A stretch of DNA of 19,639 bases. Source: JBIKVP01 sp044356745 (GTDB taxonomy: Bacteria; Pseudomonadota; Alphaproteobacteria; Rhizobiales; Beijerinckiaceae). Below the pieces are notes generated by a model that saw nothing but the letters and a program-made list of their open reading frames with translations, ran no database searches and was not told the origin of the DNA. The position numbers were made by a program, and so were the translations under genes. Below are positions 8,341 through 17,529 of this stretch, piece after piece. The stretch is from the NCBI GenBank assembly GCA_044356745.1, contig JBIKVP010000035.1:1-19639 (forward strand). Reading direction: 5' to 3'. Numbering within the stretch: position 1 is the first letter of the stretch; every line of letters begins with the position of its first letter.

Positions 8341-11300
8341 TTAGTCTATTTTGAAACATGTCGTTTGAGCGGTGTACACCAGCCACGTTTCAATGGCCTT
8401 TTGTGGGTAAAGCAAAGCGAGAACGTCACGGTAGGCACGCATCTGCTGCTTGTGCGAGACGGGAATTGCGCTTTGATCATTGGGAGGATTTAAGCTCGTT
8501 TTAAAATCAGCAATGATGATGCGATCCCCAAAAATGGCGATGCGATCAATGCGCCCTGAGACCAACACAGGCATCCCGTTTTTCTGAATAGTGCCTTTTA
8601 TTGCCACTTCAGCCTGAGAATTTTCATGAAATAATGGCGCAAGTTCAGGCGTATCAATCACGCTCAGCACGTCATCAAGCCATGATTGTTGCTGCTCATC
8701 TGTGATCTGTGTCGCATGGGCTGCAAGCCATCTCCTCCCTTTGTCAGCGCGTTGCTGAGCAGGAATATAGGGCAGTTTTTGCAGTAAGGTGTGGATGATC
8801 ATCCCGCGTATGCGCGTGCTTTCATCGCCATGTTGAACGGTTGATGAAGGGCGCATGATGGATGGCTCTACTCTCACATCATTCATCACGGGCTGATGAA
8901 GCCACGATGGGCTATGTGGTTTTTGTGCTGTAATGTGTATCGGTACGGGGGATGTTTTATAGTCCCAGCGCCCCCATTTTAACGCGGGGTAATCGCTCTC
9001 ATCACATGTATCAATAACCAGATTCATCTCAAATTGAGCCGCCTGTTGCGCTGATAATCCTTTGCGGATCATCATGCTCCAGCCTCCATCATTGGGCTCT
9101 TTGGGTTTTGTGCCTATTGTCGGCGCAACGATCAGATGATCACGCGCCCGTGTCATTGCCACATAGAGCAAGCGATGATGTTCATCGCGGATCAGGCGAT
9201 CCGCTTGTTCACGATGGGGGGTAAGTGCGGGTGTATCCTCGCCTTTTCCTTGCACAAGAACAGGTATGGCCGTGCCTTGATCAACAAGATTTAAAATCTT
9301 GTTGATCACTTTTGGAGGCGGTTTATGGTCTTTGCAATCATCCAGCAAAATGACAACCGGCGCTTCCAACCCTTTCGCACCGTGTACTGTCATGACACGC
9401 ACCTCTTGCGCGTTTGTATCCATATCGCGCTTAACGCTGGTTTGCGTTGATTCCAGATCGCGTAAAAACGTGATGAGACACGGCGTTTTTTGATGTTCAT
9501 GATCCAGAGCGCGACTTAAAAACGCGCTGATCACATCATCGGCCTCAACGCCTAAACGTGATAGCAATGCAAGTCGTCCACCCTGTGCGCTTAAAAGTGT
9601 GCTGTAAAATCCGAAAGGCCCGCTGTGTTGTGCAAGCTGTTGCCACTGTTTGAGTTTTTCAAAAGCAACGCGGGCAGGTTCAGCGTTAAGCGCCTGTTTT
9701 TCGAGCGCGTGCCAGAGGGACGTATCATCACCACGCGAGACGGCCATATCATACAGCGCATCCTGATCCCAGCCGATGAGAGGCGACACCAGCACCGCCC
9801 CTAAATTCAGATCATCATGCGGGTGAAGCGCATTTTTCCCTGCTGCAATCAGATCGTGTACAGCAATATGGTTGTTGAGGATCAGCTTATCCGATCCTGT
9901 GACAGGGACACCCGCATCTTTAAGCGCTTTGATCACCGCTTCAAAAGCAGCACCGCGCTTTCTTGCCAGAATCAGAATATCCCCTGCATTGACGTGTTGT
10001 CCCCACAAGCCGCCTTCATTGAGCCATGTTTTGATCTGCTCAGCGATGCGGCGGGCATTGCGTACTGTCGGTGAGCCGCTCTCAGGTTCATCCACGGGCA
10101 GCGACCACGGATCAGGCGCGAGCGTGGCATCAAGGCGCAGCAGCGGCCAAATTTCAACACACCCTGACGCATAAGGACGGGCACTTTGATGGATGGGTTT
10201 TTCTGGTGGATGGGATGCGGAAAGCCCTTCTGCATGGGCATCAACACTGAACACGGCATCAACGGCGCTTAATATGGCAGGGGCAGAGCGAAAAGACAGG
10301 GTCAGTGAAACATTGGCAAAATCACCAGTTGCCCCCAGTTTCTTTTGAAAAAAGCGTCCTGTTTCTTCAAATTCATGGGGCGCTGCCCCCTGAAAACTAT
10401 AGATAGATTGCTTGGGATCACCCACCGCAAACACTGTGCGCGGCATTGCGTCACGATCACGCACGCCCACACCCGCCGAAAATTCTTCCACCAATGCGTT
10501 TAAAATCTGCCATTGGGCAGGGTTGGTGTCCTGTGCTTCATCAACGAGTAAATGTTCTAGTCCCGCATCGAGTTTATAAAGCACCCAAGCGGCCTCGGCA
10601 CGTTGAAATAAATCAACGGTGGCTTGCAGCAAATCATCAAAACTGAGCCATCCCATGACACGCTTTCGCGCCGTGATCGCGACATCAAGCGCTTGCGTGA
10701 GTGTGATCAGTGCGCGCGTGCGTTCTAAAATCAGGGCATGTTGCAGACGCGGGTAAAGTTCACCGAGCCGTGATTTTTCTGCTTCAAGCAGCGCGGCTAT
10801 CTCGGGGTGAATTTTAGCGGTAGCCTTCGTCATCACTGATTTAACTGGATGCTTTGGATTGCTTTTATCTTTCGTGAAAAATGCCAAGGTGTATTTGATG
10901 GTCTGAGCATCACCTGTTGCATGAAAAGCGGCTAAAAAATCATTGGCTTTGCTTTTATCATTGGTGGATCCTTCCTGAAGGGCTTGAATAATTCGCGGCC
11001 ATTGCGAGAGCGGAATGCCCTCGTCACGAATGGTTTTCATCACATCACGTGAGGGATAATCTCCTTCAAGTCCCCATTGTTTTTGGAGTCGCTTAAGGCG
11101 TTGCGGCCATGTTGTTACACCTGTTGCATGCGTTGAGCGAAGTGTTCCAAGTGCTTCATTCAAAAGTGTTTTGATCGCATCTTCCCCATAAAGAGGGGTG
11201 AGGCAATCAAGCGCATTACGAATAAGCAGATCAGTGTTTGAGAGGCTTAAAACATGGCTCAATGCCGCATCAAACAGAAGCGCGTTTTGTGCATCATCAA

Positions 11301-11793
11301 GGATAGAAAAATGCGCTGGAACATTCGCCTCAAATGGAAACTGCTTTAAAACGCGCTGACAAAACGCATGGATCGTCTCAATCTTTAAGCCGCCCGGCGT
11401 TTCAACCGCGTGGGCAAACAACCGACGCGCTTTGCGCATTAGTGAAGGCGTGGGCGGTATGCCTTGAAGATCGGTAATGGTTTGATACAGCGTTGCATCA
11501 TCCAGCGTCACCCAATGCGCGAGTGCATCAAAAATACGGATCGACATATTCGCCGCCGCCGCTGTGGTGTAGGTGAGGCATAAAATCTGCCCAGGTTTGA
11601 CCCCTTGGAGCAACAATCGCAACACGCGATCTGTGAGCACACGGGTTTTGCCAGACCCCGCATTCGCTGACACCCATACGCTCAATTGTGGTGTTGCCGC
11701 CCGTTGCTGCGCAAGACGTGTCGCATCAGGCACAATCAGCGTATTTTCAGGGCGTTGCGAAGGTGCTTGTGCAAGGCTTGAAGTTGTGCTCAT
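8341..11793 (-). CDS. addA: Double-strand-break repair helicase-nuclease subunit AddA
   Basis: AddA is the UvrD-like motor and one nuclease of the AddAB complex, which resects broken DNA ends and prepares them for RecA. The protein has 1150 residues, usual for alphaproteobacterial AddA. Helicase motifs: Walker A SANAGSGKT (42-50), LCLTYTTAAAANM (about 71-83), DEAQD (418-422), GDPKQSIYSFQGA (458-470), and VMTVHGAKGLEAPVV in the second half. The C-terminal PD-(D/E)XK nuclease shows GRIDRI (1080-1085) and ADFKTS (1096-1101). AGGAGG at 11798-11803 precedes the ATG by 4 bases. The start overlaps the addB stop by 4 bases, so the subunits are probably translationally coupled. The frame is intact with no missing motif. 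Confidence 0.95.
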   Translation of the reverse strand: MSTTSSLAQAPSQRPENTLIVPDATRLAQQRAATPQLSVWVSANAGSGKTRVLTDRVLRLLLQGVKPGQILCLTYTTAAAANMSIRIFDALAHWVTLDDATLYQTITDLQGIPPTPSLMRKARRLFAHAVETPGGLKIETIHAFCQRVLKQFPFEANVPAHFSILDDAQNALLFDAALSHVLSLSNTDLLIRNALDCLTPLYGEDAIKTLLNEALGTLRSTHATGVTTWPQRLKRLQKQWGLEGDYPSRDVMKTIRDEGIPLSQWPRIIQALQEGSTNDKSKANDFLAAFHATGDAQTIKYTLAFFTKDKSNPKHPVKSVMTKATAKIHPEIAALLEAEKSRLGELYPRLQHALILERTRALITLTQALDVAITARKRVMGWLSFDDLLQATVDLFQRAEAAWVLYKLDAGLEHLLVDEAQDTNPAQWQILNALVEEFSAGVGVRDRDAMPRTVFAVGDPKQSIYSFQGAAPHEFEETGRFFQKKLGATGDFANVSLTLSFRSAPAILSAVDAVFSVDAHAEGLSASHPPEKPIHQSARPYASGCVEIWPLLRLDATLAPDPWSLPVDEPESGSPTVRNARRIAEQIKTWLNEGGLWGQHVNAGDILILARKRGAAFEAVIKALKDAGVPVTGSDKLILNNHIAVHDLIAAGKNALHPHDDLNLGAVLVSPLIGWDQDALYDMAVSRGDDTSLWHALEKQALNAEPARVAFEKLKQWQQLAQHSGPFGFYSTLLSAQGGRLALLSRLGVEADDVISAFLSRALDHEHQKTPCLITFLRDLESTQTSVKRDMDTNAQEVRVMTVHGAKGLEAPVVILLDDCKDHKPPPKVINKILNLVDQGTAIPVLVQGKGEDTPALTPHREQADRLIRDEHHRLLYVAMTRARDHLIVAPTIGTKPKEPNDGGWSMMIRKGLSAQQAAQFEMNLVIDTCDESDYPALKWGRWDYKTSPVPIHITAQKPHSPSWLHQPVMNDVRVEPSIMRPSSTVQHGDESTRIRGMIIHTLLQKLPYIPAQQRADKGRRWLAAHATQITDEQQQSWLDDVLSVIDTPELAPLFHENSQAEVAIKGTIQKNGMPVLVSGRIDRIAIFGDRIIIADFKTSLNPPNDQSAIPVSHKQQMRAYRDVLALLYPQKAIETWLVYTAQTTCFKID

Positions 11794-14700
11794 GCGGCCT
11801 CCTCTTTATCATCATCAACGGGATCATTGCCCTCATCGTCCGCCCCCCCTGTGGCAGACCACTCCTTAAAACGGGCGAGATGATCATACTCACCCTCATG
11901 ATCACGGTTTTTGACACGATAATGCGAGATAAATGGAAACGCTCCCTCACGATGTTGCATCAAGCGCATCGCCAGATTTTGCCAAGTGCTTTCAATGAGT
12001 TCTGGCAAGGACGGCGCTGGTTTGGGATTGCCGCGCCCATAACCCGGCTTCACCACACTCGTTTTAAAAACATCTTTTCCGCCAAGTTTGATATACATGA
12101 GGGTGATGTCATCGCCGATGGGTTTGGCTTCAATATGTTTAAAACCCCCTTTAAGCCAGAGTGCGGCCTCTAATGTCAGCTGGGGCGATAATCCCTGCGT
12201 AACCTGAGGATTACTCGGCGCTGTACCAGTTTTAAAATCAATGAGCGTGATCCCTGTTTGATTAATTTCAAGGCGATCTGCTTTGCCGCGCAAGGTGAAC
12301 ATCGTGCCATCCAGTAGCGGAAAACTCAGACGCCCATACGCTTCAAGCGCAATCTCAGGGTTATGTTCACGCTGCCCCTGATCCCAAAGGGTATAAGCGT
12401 TCAGTATCGGGCGAATGCGTGATTGCCAGAGCGCAACCGTTTCAGGAAAAGCCGCATAAGGCACAAAAGAAGCATCAAGCAGATCATCCCATAGCGCAAT
12501 CGCATTGTGTGATGGATTATTCTCAAGCGCACGCGCATTAGCCTCCAGCAAACCATGCAGCCACGTGCCATAATCACGCGCATCAAGCTGATGACGCATG
12601 CCTTCAAGCTTGTGCAGTTTCAAAATATGCTTGCCATAAATCGCATAAGGATCACGGATCAACGTTTCAATTTCTGTAACGCTTAATGACGTGGGTTGCA
12701 CATGGGGAGGCGGACACGGCTGCGGTGCTGTTAAGGTTGATGTTTGGGAAACAGAATCAAGCTCTCGTGCCCATGTCAGATAGGTTTCGCCTCGGCTTAA
12801 TGGCTCACGCCATGCGTCTTCTCCCGCACAAGCAGCCAGACGCTGCACAAAACGCGATTCCACAGTGGGGCTGTTTCCCCGCTTGAGCGCCCGTGTGATG
12901 ATCACATCTTCGACACCCATCGCATCCACAAAATCATGCGCGGTTTGTCCGATGCGCTGTTCAGGTGGTGGCAAGCCCAGAGCAAGACGCATTGAGCGTG
13001 TTAAAAAAGCATCAGGATTTGTAGAGGGCGGCCAGATCGTTTCATCAAGACCCGCCAGAATAAACCGATCCGCCCTTAGTAGGCGCGCTTCTAACAATCC
13101 CCACATTTCAACGCGCGGATGAACATGGGGAGATGGAATCTCATGCACTAATGTTTCACGTAAAAAAGCACTGATAAGTCGATGATAATCAAAGGTATTC
13201 AATTCGATCTTCGCACGCGATGCTGTCTCAAGCGCTTGAATCAGATTTTGTAATTCCTGAAAACCACATGCCTCACTCAAATCCATTGCGCCCTGATCAT
13301 CATGGGTGAGCGCTTCAAAAATTGCGCGATGGCGTGCCGCTAAAACGCTGATCGGATGCTCCTGATCATGATCATCCTTTTGAAAAAGGGCTTGAATATG
13401 TGTGAGCATCTGCCGCGCATACTCCCACCCTTGTGTCGTGATACGCCGTGTTGGCAGGGGCATCCGAGGATCGTTTGAGGCTCGCGCTTGTTGTGCGTTT
13501 AAATGCGCTATCAAACCTTCAAGCCCTTGCGCGGCAATCAGCCCTTGAAATACCCCTGAAGAAAACGCTTCAAGCGCATGTTGGTGCTGTGCGTCATTCA
13601 ATCCGCATTTCACCCAAGGGTGCGACACCAATGCTTGAACATGTTGCGGATTATGATCGGTCATCAATTCGCTGATCAAGAGCACCAAACGGCCAAGCGG
13701 TTTTCGCGCGAGTGTTTGCCCTGCTGAATCAAACGCATGAATATTCCAGCGGCTCAGCTCAGCACACACGCGCTCGGCAATATTGCGATCAGGTGTGATC
13801 AAAGCGACTCGCGCCTGTGGGTCATTGAGCTTTTCACGGATCGCAACAGCGATTGCTAAAGCTTCTTCGCGCTCATCAGTTGCGGTGATCATCGCCACGC
13901 CTGACAGAGCTTGCGCGAGTTCATGCGGCTTAAGGCGCTTGTTATGATCAGCCCAGACATCGGTCGTGTCGGCAGGGCGAAGTGCTTCACTCAATAGCTT
14001 TTCGCGTAAAACCAGCGGTTGAGAGGCCTGACCAAGAGCTTTGACCTGTTGTCGTGTGATGTTGATGTGCCCTAACAATCGCGCCATCACCGCTTGAGGA
14101 TGCGTAAAAGCGGCGGGTTCTTTCGCAAGAAGCTGTTGAAGCCCTGAAAACGTGCCTTCATCAAGATGCATATCAAGCGCGGGAAGCACAATCGCCCCGT
14201 TTTTGACAAAAGCAACCGCCTTTAAAAATTCTGCTGTAGCGGGGAGCGTTCCCGTCGATCCTGCAACGATTACAGGGGCATGATGCTGTCGCTCACGTAA
14301 ACGCGCCGCTTCCTGACGTAATAACGTATCACGCCGCATGGTGGGATCACTCAAGCCATACTCTTTAAGAATCTGCGGCCATTGTTCTCCTGCTATCGTC
14401 AAAAATTGTGATGTGATTTTGAAATAATGATCAAAACGCTCTTCAGGAAGCGCTTCAAGGTCTTTAAACGTCGCTTGCCAGAGCGTCATATCATCCAAAA
14501 ATCGCGCCAGATCACCCGCCATTGCACACGCATCAGGCAAGGAGGACGGTACAAGCAAAGGCTCAAGTGTATCACCATGAAGCGGCAAAACGGCTCGCTC
14601 TAAAATTTTTCCCCATGCTTGAATGAGCGCCGTGAGCACAAGCCGCCGCTCAACTGGTGATATGGCAGGGGGCAGCGTCTCCAGCATATCAAAGGTTGGT

Positions 14701-14993
14701 GCTGTGTCCGTCAGAAGTCCATCGTCCTCTTCACCCGCATCAGCAAGCGGAATAATTCGAGGCAGAAGAACGGGATGAGGCGAAAAACGCTGAATAATTT
14801 TTGCCGTAAGCTCACGTTCGGCACGGCGCGTTGGCAGATATATCGTTGTTGCGGCAAACAAAAGCGGATCATCGGCAGGAAAAAATCCATCAATCAACAC
14901 ACCTGACATCAACGCATCAAGCATCGCGTCAAGAAAATCCACCCCGCTCAAGCAGGTGAAAACGTGGGGGGATGTGTCGATGCGTATGTTCAT
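11790..14993 (-). CDS. addB: Double-strand-break repair nuclease subunit AddB
   Basis: AddB is the second subunit of AddAB. In the family it has an inactive helicase-like core that recognises recombination hotspots, plus a second nuclease. The protein has 1067 residues. Visible features are an N-terminal LPTRRAERELTAKI segment, a central FILAGLDETIWPP segment typical of alphaproteobacterial AddB, and a C-terminal nuclease core, GKADR (about 903-907) with LIDFKTG (about 917-923). The end has the usual YDHLARFKEWS motif and an acidic tail. I do not see the cysteine cluster that binds iron-sulfur in the Bacillus-type subunit near the nuclease. The start at 14993 has only a weak GAGT upstream. 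The nucleotidyltransferase and tsaE genes often found near addB in this class are not adjacent here. Confidence 0.93.
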   Translation of the reverse strand: MNIRIDTSPHVFTCLSGVDFLDAMLDALMSGVLIDGFFPADDPLLFAATTIYLPTRRAERELTAKIIQRFSPHPVLLPRIIPLADAGEEDDGLLTDTAPTFDMLETLPPAISPVERRLVLTALIQAWGKILERAVLPLHGDTLEPLLVPSSLPDACAMAGDLARFLDDMTLWQATFKDLEALPEERFDHYFKITSQFLTIAGEQWPQILKEYGLSDPTMRRDTLLRQEAARLRERQHHAPVIVAGSTGTLPATAEFLKAVAFVKNGAIVLPALDMHLDEGTFSGLQQLLAKEPAAFTHPQAVMARLLGHINITRQQVKALGQASQPLVLREKLLSEALRPADTTDVWADHNKRLKPHELAQALSGVAMITATDEREEALAIAVAIREKLNDPQARVALITPDRNIAERVCAELSRWNIHAFDSAGQTLARKPLGRLVLLISELMTDHNPQHVQALVSHPWVKCGLNDAQHQHALEAFSSGVFQGLIAAQGLEGLIAHLNAQQARASNDPRMPLPTRRITTQGWEYARQMLTHIQALFQKDDHDQEHPISVLAARHRAIFEALTHDDQGAMDLSEACGFQELQNLIQALETASRAKIELNTFDYHRLISAFLRETLVHEIPSPHVHPRVEMWGLLEARLLRADRFILAGLDETIWPPSTNPDAFLTRSMRLALGLPPPEQRIGQTAHDFVDAMGVEDVIITRALKRGNSPTVESRFVQRLAACAGEDAWREPLSRGETYLTWARELDSVSQTSTLTAPQPCPPPHVQPTSLSVTEIETLIRDPYAIYGKHILKLHKLEGMRHQLDARDYGTWLHGLLEANARALENNPSHNAIALWDDLLDASFVPYAAFPETVALWQSRIRPILNAYTLWDQGQREHNPEIALEAYGRLSFPLLDGTMFTLRGKADRLEINQTGITLIDFKTGTAPSNPQVTQGLSPQLTLEAALWLKGGFKHIEAKPIGDDITLMYIKLGGKDVFKTSVVKPGYGRGNPKPAPSLPELIESTWQNLAMRLMQHREGAFPFISHYRVKNRDHEGEYDHLARFKEWSATGGADDEGNDPVDDDKEEAA

Positions 14994-15039
14994 AATCGTG
15001 ACTCAGTTTGAAAATTAAGCAATTGAACCACATACCGTC

Positions 15040-15100
15040 ATGCCAGTGCTCATCACTGGCATCCATGCCTTTGAAAACCAACGTTATTTAAGGCGTGGAT
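15040..15100. repeat. Tandem-hairpin palindromic repeat (REP-like)
   Basis: Two stems lie side by side. ATGCCAGTG (15040-15048) pairs perfectly with CACTGGCAT (15054-15062) around a 5-base loop. ATCCATGCCTT (15061-15071) pairs with AAGGCGTGGAT (15090-15100), 11 pairs with one wobble, around an 18-base loop. Neither is followed by a T tract, so a simple terminator is unlikely. The GTCAT...ATCCA bracketing is typical of dispersed palindromic repeats in alphaproteobacteria. It lies between the addB start and the pbpC stop. Copy number cannot be judged within this window. Confidence 0.6.
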
Positions 15101-15147
15101 ACCAAGGCTTTACATGTATCATTGAAATAATGCATTTTAATCATCAT

Positions 15148-17256
15148 TCACTCCAGCCTCACTTGCACACTATCGGTCGCGCCTGTGGCATCCATGATGG
15201 AGATTTGCATAAAGCCAATGCCATCAGGTCGCCAGCTCGAGGTGCGTCGCATCTCTCCTGAAATGACAGGCCTTCCGTTCATCATCCAAATAAAGGGCGG
15301 TGTGCCGCCGTGCGCTTTAAGCAATACATCGCTTAACATGCGCTCCGTGGTGATGCTCCCGCCCACATCAAGGCGCGATCCAGCGGGAGGAAATGCGATT
15401 TTGAGGGCGCTTTGTGAGAGTGTTGTCGTTTTGGCCACATCTTGACGTGTATGCTTGAGGGGAGCAGGCAGCGCTTTATGAGCGCTGAGTAAGACCCCCG
15501 ATGGTTGCACAAAGGGTTCAGGATCAATGCCAATGCGTGCAAACGCATCAAACAAAATAGGGGCGGCACTCAAGCGCCCGACAAGTCCGGGCACTGGTGC
15601 GCCATCGGGTCGCCCCACCCACACGGCCACAACATGTTTGCGATCATACCCCACCGCCCACGCATCACGATAACCGTAGGATGTGCCCGTCTTAAACGCC
15701 AAGCGTCCAAATGGGGCATGAGGCGGCGGAGGCGCACCCTTCAAAATATCGCCCACATACCACGCGGAGACGGGATCAGTGAGGCGTTTAGCACCCTCTT
15801 TATTCAGTTGATCCGTGTCGCGCACGCTCAAGGGGAGCATCATTCCTTTTTGTGCCAACCCCGCATAAAGGCGCGCCAGATCATGAAGCGTGATCCCTAA
15901 TCCTCCCAAACCCACCGCGAGTCCCACGCCTTCACGTTCAGGAGGCAGCACGATATTAGCGCCCGCCGTTTTCAATCGTGATAAAAAGACTTGAGGCGTT
16001 AATGCCGAAAGCAACTCAACTGCAGGGACATTTAAAGACTGTTGCAGCGCATGACGCGCACTGACAACGCCTTGAAACGACATATCAAAATTTTCAGGCG
16101 CATATATGCCATAGCGTGCAGGACGATCTTCAAGTTTTGTTTCAGGGTGCGCTAAACCCTGCTCAAACGCGAATGCATAGATAAATGGCTTTAGTGCTGA
16201 ACCTGGAGAGCGCAGCGCGTGGGTGAGGTCAACAGCGCCTGCGCGCTGGGTATCAAGATACTGAATACCACCGATGGAGGCGCGAAGGGCGCTTTTTTCA
16301 TGATCAATCACAACAATCGCCATCGAAAGATGCGTCCCAAGCGCATTGGCACGCTCTCTCACGAGAGCCTCAAGCTGTGTTTGCATTAGTTTATCAAGGG
16401 TGAGTTGAAGGCTGTGTTTTGATGCAGGATCATTGGGGTTCAGATTTTTAACCTGCGCCTGAGCGACAAATGGAGCGTGCATGGGAAAAGCAAAACGCTT
16501 GAGCGGCACAGGCTCATCTCGCGCACGCAAAGCGTCTTCTGATTTGATCAGCCCCGCTTCAAGGGCGCGGTCTATCACGCGATCACGCGCAAGTTTTAGC
16601 GATATTTCAGCCGCGCGATCAGGACGACGCATTTCAGGCGATTGCGGAATCGCCACCAGAAGCGCCGCTTCCCCCACAGACAAACGGCGCGGTTCTTTGC
16701 CAAAATAAGCGAGTGAGGCCGCTCTGATTCCCTCTAAATTTCCGCCAAAGGGAGCAAGTGCCAGATAGGTGTTGAGAATATCCGCTTTTGACAATTGCAC
16801 CTCGAGCGACATCGCCCGTGCCATTTGCCAGATTTTAGCTGATACTGAACGTGAACGGCGCGGTTCAATGAGGCGCGCTACCTGCATCGTGAGCGTTGAG
16901 CCGCCAGACACAATTCGTCCATTGATCAGCGTCTGCGTACCTGCACGCATCATCGCAAGCGCATCAACGCCATAATGATGATCAAAGCGTTTATCTTCAT
17001 AGGTCTTCAAAAAGGCGAGATAGCGCGCATCAACATCTTCACTTTTGACTGGAAGCCGCCAGCGCCCTTCAGGCGTTGTGAAAGGACGTAGCAAATGCCC
17101 ATGACGATCAAGCACGACATTTGAGCGAACAAACATCTGAGGATTAAGGGGTTGGACGTGAACGTAGCCCAAAAAAGCAATGGACGGCAAAAACAGTATA
17201 CTTGAAATCAAAGTTATTTTTTTTAAAAGAATGCGAATAAAATATTCAACATACAT
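15148..17256 (-). CDS. pbpC: Penicillin-binding protein 1C (bifunctional transglycosylase/transpeptidase)
   Basis: This is an inner-membrane enzyme that polymerises and cross-links peptidoglycan in the periplasm. The protein has 702 residues. A single N-terminal membrane anchor lies at about 13-33. The glycosyltransferase domain has catalytic EDKRF (Glu87) and GGSTLTMQ (118-125). The transpeptidase domain has the SxxK motif SALK (Ser353, Lys356), SLN (407-409) and KTG (522-524). The C-terminal domain with GGTPPFIWMMNGRPV (about 645-660) is the BiPBP_C module specific to PBP1C. AAGGTG (17262-17267) lies 5 bases before the ATG. In many bacteria pbpC sits next to a large alpha-2-macroglobulin gene, but here the upstream neighbour is an unrelated AT-rich region. 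All catalytic motifs are intact. Confidence 0.94.
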   Translation of the reverse strand: MYVEYFIRILLKKITLISSILFLPSIAFLGYVHVQPLNPQMFVRSNVVLDRHGHLLRPFTTPEGRWRLPVKSEDVDARYLAFLKTYEDKRFDHHYGVDALAMMRAGTQTLINGRIVSGGSTLTMQVARLIEPRRSRSVSAKIWQMARAMSLEVQLSKADILNTYLALAPFGGNLEGIRAASLAYFGKEPRRLSVGEAALLVAIPQSPEMRRPDRAAEISLKLARDRVIDRALEAGLIKSEDALRARDEPVPLKRFAFPMHAPFVAQAQVKNLNPNDPASKHSLQLTLDKLMQTQLEALVRERANALGTHLSMAIVVIDHEKSALRASIGGIQYLDTQRAGAVDLTHALRSPGSALKPFIYAFAFEQGLAHPETKLEDRPARYGIYAPENFDMSFQGVVSARHALQQSLNVPAVELLSALTPQVFLSRLKTAGANIVLPPEREGVGLAVGLGGLGITLHDLARLYAGLAQKGMMLPLSVRDTDQLNKEGAKRLTDPVSAWYVGDILKGAPPPPHAPFGRLAFKTGTSYGYRDAWAVGYDRKHVVAVWVGRPDGAPVPGLVGRLSAAPILFDAFARIGIDPEPFVQPSGVLLSAHKALPAPLKHTRQDVAKTTTLSQSALKIAFPPAGSRLDVGGSITTERMLSDVLLKAHGGTPPFIWMMNGRPVISGEMRRTSSWRPDGIGFMQISIMDATGATDSVQVRLE

Positions 17257-17529
17257 TTAAGCACCTTAAACTACAGTCTAATTCAAACAAATATTTGTGA
17301 GTACCAATAAATTCATAGGAAGCTATGCAATTTTAATTAAAGAGTCAACAACGTATGTTGAAGGTATAATCGCCAAAATTTTACAAAAAAAAGAAATTTA
17401 TTATTTAAAAAAAATATTTTATTTCAATAAAAATAAAATTTACTACAAAATAGCTGAATGGAATAAGTATATATTAAAATACACATGATATGATAATAAA
17501 AAAGATTTATTATAAATTATGAGATTTTT
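17257..17529. other. AT-rich divergent intergenic region
   Basis: This stretch between divergent pbpC and the pilin-like gene is very rich in A and T, with repeated A and T runs. It must hold the promoters for both neighbours, but the composition gives many weak -10-like hexamers and I cannot single one out. A 63-codon frame at 17297-17488 reads almost entirely Lys, Ile, Tyr and Asn and is best seen as a by-product of composition. Confidence 0.5.

Noticed and set aside
11688..12173. A 161-codon plus-strand frame across the addA/addB junction.
   Set aside because: It lies antisense to two clearly conserved genes, has no recognisable motif, and is a by-product of their codon pattern. Other long antisense frames inside cheA, addA, addB and pbpC were dismissed for the same reason.
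17297..17488. A 63-codon plus-strand frame in the AT-rich gap.
   Set aside because: It starts with GTG, has no ribosome-binding site, and is composed almost only of Lys, Ile, Tyr, Asn and Phe, as expected for random AT-rich DNA.
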